18,414 nucleotides of DNA from Hyphomonas sp. (GTDB lineage Bacteria > Pseudomonadota > Alphaproteobacteria > Caulobacterales > Hyphomonadaceae): positions 1 to 18,414 of the forward strand of contig JANSXJ010000023.1 of NCBI GenBank assembly GCA_024743015.1, given 5' to 3'. The position numbers were made by a program, and so were the translations under genes. The notes beneath the pieces are model-generated. The model had not been told where the DNA came from. It made no database searches and saw only the letters and a program-made list of their open reading frames with translations. How positions within the stretch are numbered: position 1 is the stretch's first letter; each line of letters opens with the position of its first letter. Of the stretch, positions 15,362 to 18,414 are shown piece after piece.

Positions 15362-15994
15362 ATGACGCATTACAACCCTGAACCCCTGACCGCGGAGAAC
15401 GCGGCCCTTGTCCTGATAGATCATCAGGTCGGGCTTATGACCGGCATTCGCGATTACTCGATTGCTGAGCTAAAACATAATGTGGTTGGCCTTGCTAAAG
15501 CCGCGAGCGCCCTCGATATACCAATCGTGACAACCACCACCTCGGCGGAGACGCTTTGGGGGCCTGCTTTTCCAGAGCTGCAAGCAGCTCTTCCCGATCA
15601 AACATTCATCGATCGCACAACCGTGAACGCTTGGGACGATCCTCGCGTCGAAGCGGCGATACGGGCGACGGGACGAAAGAAACTGATCTTTGCGGGAATC
15701 TCCCTCGAAGTTTGCGCTGCTTTCCCCGCGATGCGAGCGGTGCGTGAAGGCTTCGAGGCCTATGTGGCCGTGGACGCAAGCGGTAACTTCAATTCGACAA
15801 AACGGGAAACCGGTATGGCGCGTCTTGTTCAAAGCGGCGTTGTGATCGCCGACGGGGCCAGTCTCATGATCGAGATCCTCGCTGACAATGCTTCACCAAG
15901 AGCCATGGAAGTCTACTCAGCACTCGCCATGGATTGGTCGATCTTGGTTGACCAGGTCCGAACCAGCGCCATGGAGCAAGCAGGTTCAAGCTAG
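15362..15994 (+). CDS. Isochorismatase-family cysteine hydrolase (YcaC-like)
   Basis: This 210-residue protein has the isochorismatase-like fold with Asp20 in ALVLIDHQVGLM and the nucleophile Cys118 in GISLEVCAAFPAM; the cis-peptide and following segment DASGNFN also fit YcaC-type members. The third catalytic residue is normally a lysine in the segment before NAWDD; here I see Arg85 nearby and no obvious Lys, so activity needs checking against an alignment. These enzymes hydrolyse amides or related bonds; the substrate is unknown. AAAAGGAGTG gives a strong ribosome site before ATG 15362. It is downstream of the pirin gene in the same direction. Confidence 0.85.
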   Translation: MTHYNPEPLTAENAALVLIDHQVGLMTGIRDYSIAELKHNVVGLAKAASALDIPIVTTTTSAETLWGPAFPELQAALPDQTFIDRTTVNAWDDPRVEAAIRATGRKKLIFAGISLEVCAAFPAMRAVREGFEAYVAVDASGNFNSTKRETGMARLVQSGVVIADGASLMIEILADNASPRAMEVYSALAMDWSILVDQVRTSAMEQAGSS

Positions 15995-16007
15995 CCTTTC
16001 GGTGCGC

Positions 16008-16039
16008 GTGTAGGGGGTGAGCGAACGCACCCCCTACAC
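16008..16039 (+). terminator. Perfect 12-bp hairpin downstream of the hydrolase gene
   Basis: GTGTAGGGGGTG (16008-16019) is exactly complementary to CACCCCCTACAC (16028-16039), with an 8-nt loop. It lies 14 bp after the hydrolase stop. No T-run follows, so it may be a mRNA-stabilising or attenuating hairpin rather than a true intrinsic terminator; the next gene starts 33 bp later in the same direction. Confidence 0.5.
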
Positions 16040-16072
16040 ACTCCCAGATCAGCAATCAAAGAAGAAACGATT

Positions 16073-16321
16073 ATGACTATGACATCAAACATCCCAATTG
16101 ATCAGAGCGCACCGCCGCCAAGACACAAGATGGCGGCACTGACCTTCATCGGTCTGCTGGCTCCAGTCTACTTCATACCCCAACTGCTGTCACAGTTACT
16201 TCCCGGACAAACACTCAATGTGACAATCATGGCCGTAGGAATAATCGTTGCCTTGATGAACTATGCGATAATGCCGGTTTTAAAGTTGGTCTTTCGTGGA
16301 TGGATAAAACCAACATCATGA
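16073..16321 (+). CDS. Small two-helix membrane protein, like the C-terminal part of ABM-family proteins
   Basis: This 82-residue protein has a short polar N-terminus (SNIPIDQSAPPPRHKMA) and two membrane helices (about 20-42 and 50-72), ending FRGWIKP. The PPPRHKMAALTF...MNYAIMPVLKLVFRGW pattern resembles the membrane tail of some antibiotic-biosynthesis-monooxygenase (ABM) proteins, without their catalytic ferredoxin-like domain. AAGAAGAAA before ATG 16073 supports a genuine start, so it looks like a stand-alone gene and not a broken one. Function is unknown; it may be co-transcribed with the hydrolase if the hairpin between them is read through. Confidence 0.65.
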   Translation: MTMTSNIPIDQSAPPPRHKMAALTFIGLLAPVYFIPQLLSQLLPGQTLNVTIMAVGIIVALMNYAIMPVLKLVFRGWIKPTS

Positions 16322-16388
16322 ACATAACGGATTCCGCCTTAAATAACTGGTTATGAGCGACCTAAATTCGCCCAATACAGGACACTCA

Positions 16389-16418
16389 GCTAATGTCCGC
16401 TTCTGACCCAAAGCAGAC
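16389..16418 (+). repeat. Dispersed palindromic repeat, copy B (plus orientation)
   Basis: GCTAATGTCCGCTTCTGACC with AAAGCAGAC after it; the arms GTCCGCTT and AAGCAGAC pair with one mismatch. It matches copy A at 5503-5533 in opposite orientation, and flanking CACTCA / CGCTCG also agree partly. It lies between the small membrane protein and the integrase stop codon. Confidence 0.65.
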
Positions 16419-16447
16419 CTTCGTGGTCGCCGAAATCACTGACCAAT

Positions 16448-17896
16448 TCATTGCTGACGGCCATCCGGTGCTCGCTCGCGTGGTTCATAGACATGCTCCG
16501 GAACCTCACCCAGGAATGGCCACGCGTCTTCAATCGTTCGCAGCAATGCCCCTAGGTCCACGCCACCTGCCCCGTAGTTGTCAGTGATACTTTGGGCGCT
16601 GTGTCCCATAATCGCCTTCAAGTGGTACTCAGGGGCCTGCGAGACACGTATCGCCTCGGTCAGCGAGTGCCGAAAGCTGTAAGACACCAGTCGGGGTGAC
16701 TTTGGGACGCCTGCTTCGCGGATCGCCTTGTTGAGGCGTTGAGATAGATTGGAGGTCGCCCGCAGTGTCTTAGGGAACAGAGGGGTATCAGCCTCGCAGA
16801 CAACCGGCATAACTTGTCGAAGCGCTCCACGTGCTTCCTGCGTGAGCGGCACTCGTCTCTCGCTTTCCTTCGTCTTGATACGTCGTACGGCATTCGCTCT
16901 GATCCACACATGTGGAACGGGGGCGGACAGAAATACATCGCTAGAAATCAGACCTGCGATCTCCAAGGGTCTACACCCGGTCTCCCGAAGAAGTACCAAT
17001 AGAACCCGAATGTTGGGGTCTATGGAATTGCTCTGAAGATACCGATTGATGAGGCCGAGGTGCTCTCGGCTGAATGGCAGGCGTTTGTGAGACTCTTTGC
17101 CTCCACCGGCCATGCGTGGAAGCTCCAAGCCTGACCACGGATTGCGAACTTCCAGGTCGTGATGGTCAATTGCGAACGTGAACACCGCTCTCAACGAAGA
17201 CAGTCTGCGCCTAACGGTGGTCTGCCCCATCGTTCCTTTGTGAGCCAGGTGCTTGAGAAACTCCCTTGCAGTCGCTCTGGTGACGTCCGCAATGTTCTGT
17301 TGGTCAGGCCCTAGGAACTCTCTGAGCTGCTTCAGTGCCACCTCTTCGGCCTTCTTAAGCGTCCCACCATGTCTGTGCTCAGCATAGTCGTCTGTTGCGC
17401 GCTGTATGGTTAGGGGAGCCTCAACTCGCTTCCCTGCCTTAACCGTCATGATCTTTGCTCGGTCGAGGGGTTCTAGATCATCTAGCTCCAACTCGCGGTG
17501 GGGCATTCGGTGGAGACCCACTGCACGCTCTGCCTTCGCAATTGTTTCGTGCAGCCACTCATCGTAGTCGCTATCGTGCCCTGGGTCAGCTCTGCGTCCG
17601 GCATCATCGGGCCTCAAGTACTTGTTGTCCCTGGCCCACGCCTCCGCGATCAATGAAAGTTCATATGGGTCCGTGTTTCGAAGCGACTGTTGCTCTGCGG
17701 CGGCGAGCAGGCGGTCTGTGTCTCGATCTATGCGTCCGACCATAGCCACCGCGAGCATCTCTTGGCCCACTTTGAGCCCTAGAGAATGAACGATTTCGCT
17801 CTTACCGCCGAAATACGGACGAAGCGGCATTGGAATCTTCCTGCGATACCGCAAGCGCCCTCCGCGTGCCTGTAGGTGTTTGATGTTCATTTTCAT
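16448..17896 (-). CDS. Tyrosine recombinase (phage/island integrase)
   Basis: This 482-residue protein has an N-terminal segment LRYRRKIPMPLRPYFGGKSEIVHSLGLK (DUF6538-like, common in island integrases), a core-binding helical domain (about 160-250, TTVRRRLSSLRAVFTFAIDHH), and a catalytic domain at 270-450. Catalytic residues are Arg309 (RETGCRPLEIAGL), probably Lys343, Arg409 in SYSFRHS, His432 (IMGHS) and nucleophile Tyr441 (NYGAGG). The first histidine of the HxxR box is Tyr406, a variant seen in this subgroup. A GGGGGAG ribosome site precedes the ATG at 17896. It reads away from tRNA-Thr, typical for an integrase using that gene as target. The protein appears intact. Confidence 0.93.
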   Translation of the reverse strand: MKMNIKHLQARGGRLRYRRKIPMPLRPYFGGKSEIVHSLGLKVGQEMLAVAMVGRIDRDTDRLLAAAEQQSLRNTDPYELSLIAEAWARDNKYLRPDDAGRRADPGHDSDYDEWLHETIAKAERAVGLHRMPHRELELDDLEPLDRAKIMTVKAGKRVEAPLTIQRATDDYAEHRHGGTLKKAEEVALKQLREFLGPDQQNIADVTRATAREFLKHLAHKGTMGQTTVRRRLSSLRAVFTFAIDHHDLEVRNPWSGLELPRMAGGGKESHKRLPFSREHLGLINRYLQSNSIDPNIRVLLVLLRETGCRPLEIAGLISSDVFLSAPVPHVWIRANAVRRIKTKESERRVPLTQEARGALRQVMPVVCEADTPLFPKTLRATSNLSQRLNKAIREAGVPKSPRLVSYSFRHSLTEAIRVSQAPEYHLKAIMGHSAQSITDNYGAGGVDLGALLRTIEDAWPFLGEVPEHVYEPRERAPDGRQQ

Positions 17897-17941
17897 GCTG
17901 TTAGTCTCCCCCGCTCAGGGGTGTCTAGCCCCTCAAACAAG

Positions 17942-17982
17942 AATGCCCCTGTAAGACTCCAGAGAGCCCGTACAGAGGCATT
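17942..17982 (-). terminator. Hairpin between the small ORF and the integrase
   Basis: On the minus strand AATGCCTCTGTA pairs with TACAGGGGCATT over 12 positions (one G-T wobble) with a 17-nt loop, followed by a T-rich CTTGTTTG. It lies 12 bp after the stop of the small ORF and 45 bp before the integrase start. It could be a weak intrinsic terminator, or an attenuator limiting integrase expression. Confidence 0.5.
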
Positions 17983-17994
17983 TGTGGTTTCAAG

Positions 17995-18240
17995 CTAGTT
18001 GGTGACCGTCGAAGAGAAACGACTCTCCAGCGACTCCTGAGAGTTTCTCACGATGTTAGTGGCTTTGTGCTCTCTCATCGCGACCATTTGGGAGACATCT
18101 TGCAGTAAAACATCTGCTCGATGCCCCTCAAGCTCGGCCAAAAGAATCATCCCCTGGTGGTCATTGTCCGCCTCAAGGCGTGCATAGAGCAGCTCGATGA
18201 GGTTGGCGGTGGAGAGCGCAGGAGCGGTAAAGTGTGTCAT
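17995..18240 (-). CDS. Small hypothetical protein upstream of the integrase
   Basis: This 81-residue, mostly helical and acidic protein (LIELLYARLEADNDHQGMILLAELEG) has no signal peptide, membrane helix or recognisable domain. GGAAAGG lies about 7 bp before the ATG, supporting translation. It sits between tRNA-Thr and the integrase on the same strand, where islands often carry a small regulator or excision factor; nothing in the residues proves that. The C-terminal half, SQMVAMREHKATNIVRNSQESLESRFSS split around a short polar turn, is also helical. Confidence 0.55.
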   Translation of the reverse strand: MTHFTAPALSTANLIELLYARLEADNDHQGMILLAELEGHRADVLLQDVSQMVAMREHKATNIVRNSQESLESRFSSTVTN

Positions 18241-18308
18241 TGGTGTACCTTTCCAGTGTATCAGTTTGACGCCGAAACCCTTGAAAACACTGCAGATACT
18301 GTAAGTTC

Positions 18309-18330
18309 TGGTGCCCCCACACGGACTCGA
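18309..18330 (-). other. Candidate island attachment site at the tRNA-Thr 3' end
   Basis: Tyrosine recombinases commonly use the 3' end of a tRNA gene. The integrase reads away from this tRNA and starts about 410 bp from its 3' end. No second copy of the tRNA 3' sequence was found by eye in the window, so the other end of the island must lie elsewhere or be degenerate. The exact core is not determined. Confidence 0.35.
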
Positions 18331-18384
18331 ACCGCGGACCTACTGATTACAAATCAGTTGCTCTACCAGCTGAGCTATAGGGGC
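18309..18384 (-). tRNA. tRNA-Thr (anticodon UGU)
   Basis: The minus strand folds as a 76-nt cloverleaf. The acceptor GCCCCTA pairs with TGGGGGC (one G-T pair), followed by A73 and an encoded CCA. The D-arm contains GCTCAGCTGGTAGAGC. The anticodon stem ACTGA/TCAGT encloses the loop TTTGTAA with anticodon TGT. The T-arm contains GGTTCGAGTCC. All conserved positions are present, so the gene is intact even though it borders the island. Confidence 0.96.
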
Positions 18385-18414
18385 ACTGGCGGCTCCTTTA
18401 TCTTGCGCCTCGAC

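Overview
The window looks like an accessory region of an alphaproteobacterial chromosome. The pointers are the type of LuxR-, LysR- and AraC-family regulators, the DUF4384 and DUF1772 families, the moderate GC content and a tyrosine-recombinase island at a tRNA-Thr. A sphingomonad or Hyphomonadaceae-like host is my guess; the sequence does not settle the genus.

Left part (1-4649). A LuxR-family-like regulator, cut by the window edge and starting at TTG, reads leftward. Across a 359-bp gap, three genes read rightward as a tight set: a secreted caspase-like (C14) protease, an outer-membrane beta-barrel protein, and a secreted trypsin-like zymogen carrying a C-terminal DUF4384-like domain. Two arginine/lysine-type protease families exported to the periplasm and paired with a barrel is the most unusual gene combination here.

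Middle non-coding part (4650-5724). About 1 kb has no credible ORF but holds imperfect direct repeats, several perfect inverted repeats, and one copy of a palindromic repeat that recurs in inverted orientation at 16389. It may be a structured RNA locus or debris of a mobile element. It abuts a CPBP intramembrane protease gene that stops before its catalytic motif.

Right part (6479-16321). An OruR-type AraC regulator is followed by a compact set: NmrA-like NAD(P)-binding protein, DUF1772 membrane protein, secreted HExxH protein and membrane-anchored serine hydrolase. Then come a SnoaL-like protein and a LigB-type extradiol dioxygenase. A convergent LysR regulator is divergent from a rightward group made of an AraC-HTH protein, a pirin, a YcaC-like cysteine hydrolase and a small two-helix membrane protein. 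Phased GTCA/TGAC half-sites lie upstream of both the first AraC gene and the NmrA gene, pointing to autoregulation and control of the operon. The second AraC protein appears to be a chimera: its first ~36-42 residues align without gaps to the start of the pirin encoded just downstream, and the rest is an AraC HTH domain close to that of the first regulator. Together these genes resemble an electrophile/quinone or aromatic-compound response locus, but that role is inference.

Right end (16322-18414). A tyrosine recombinase and a small ORF sit directly downstream of tRNA-Thr(UGU). This is the usual layout of an integrative island whose attachment site is the tRNA 3' end. The other end of the island is not recognisable in this window.
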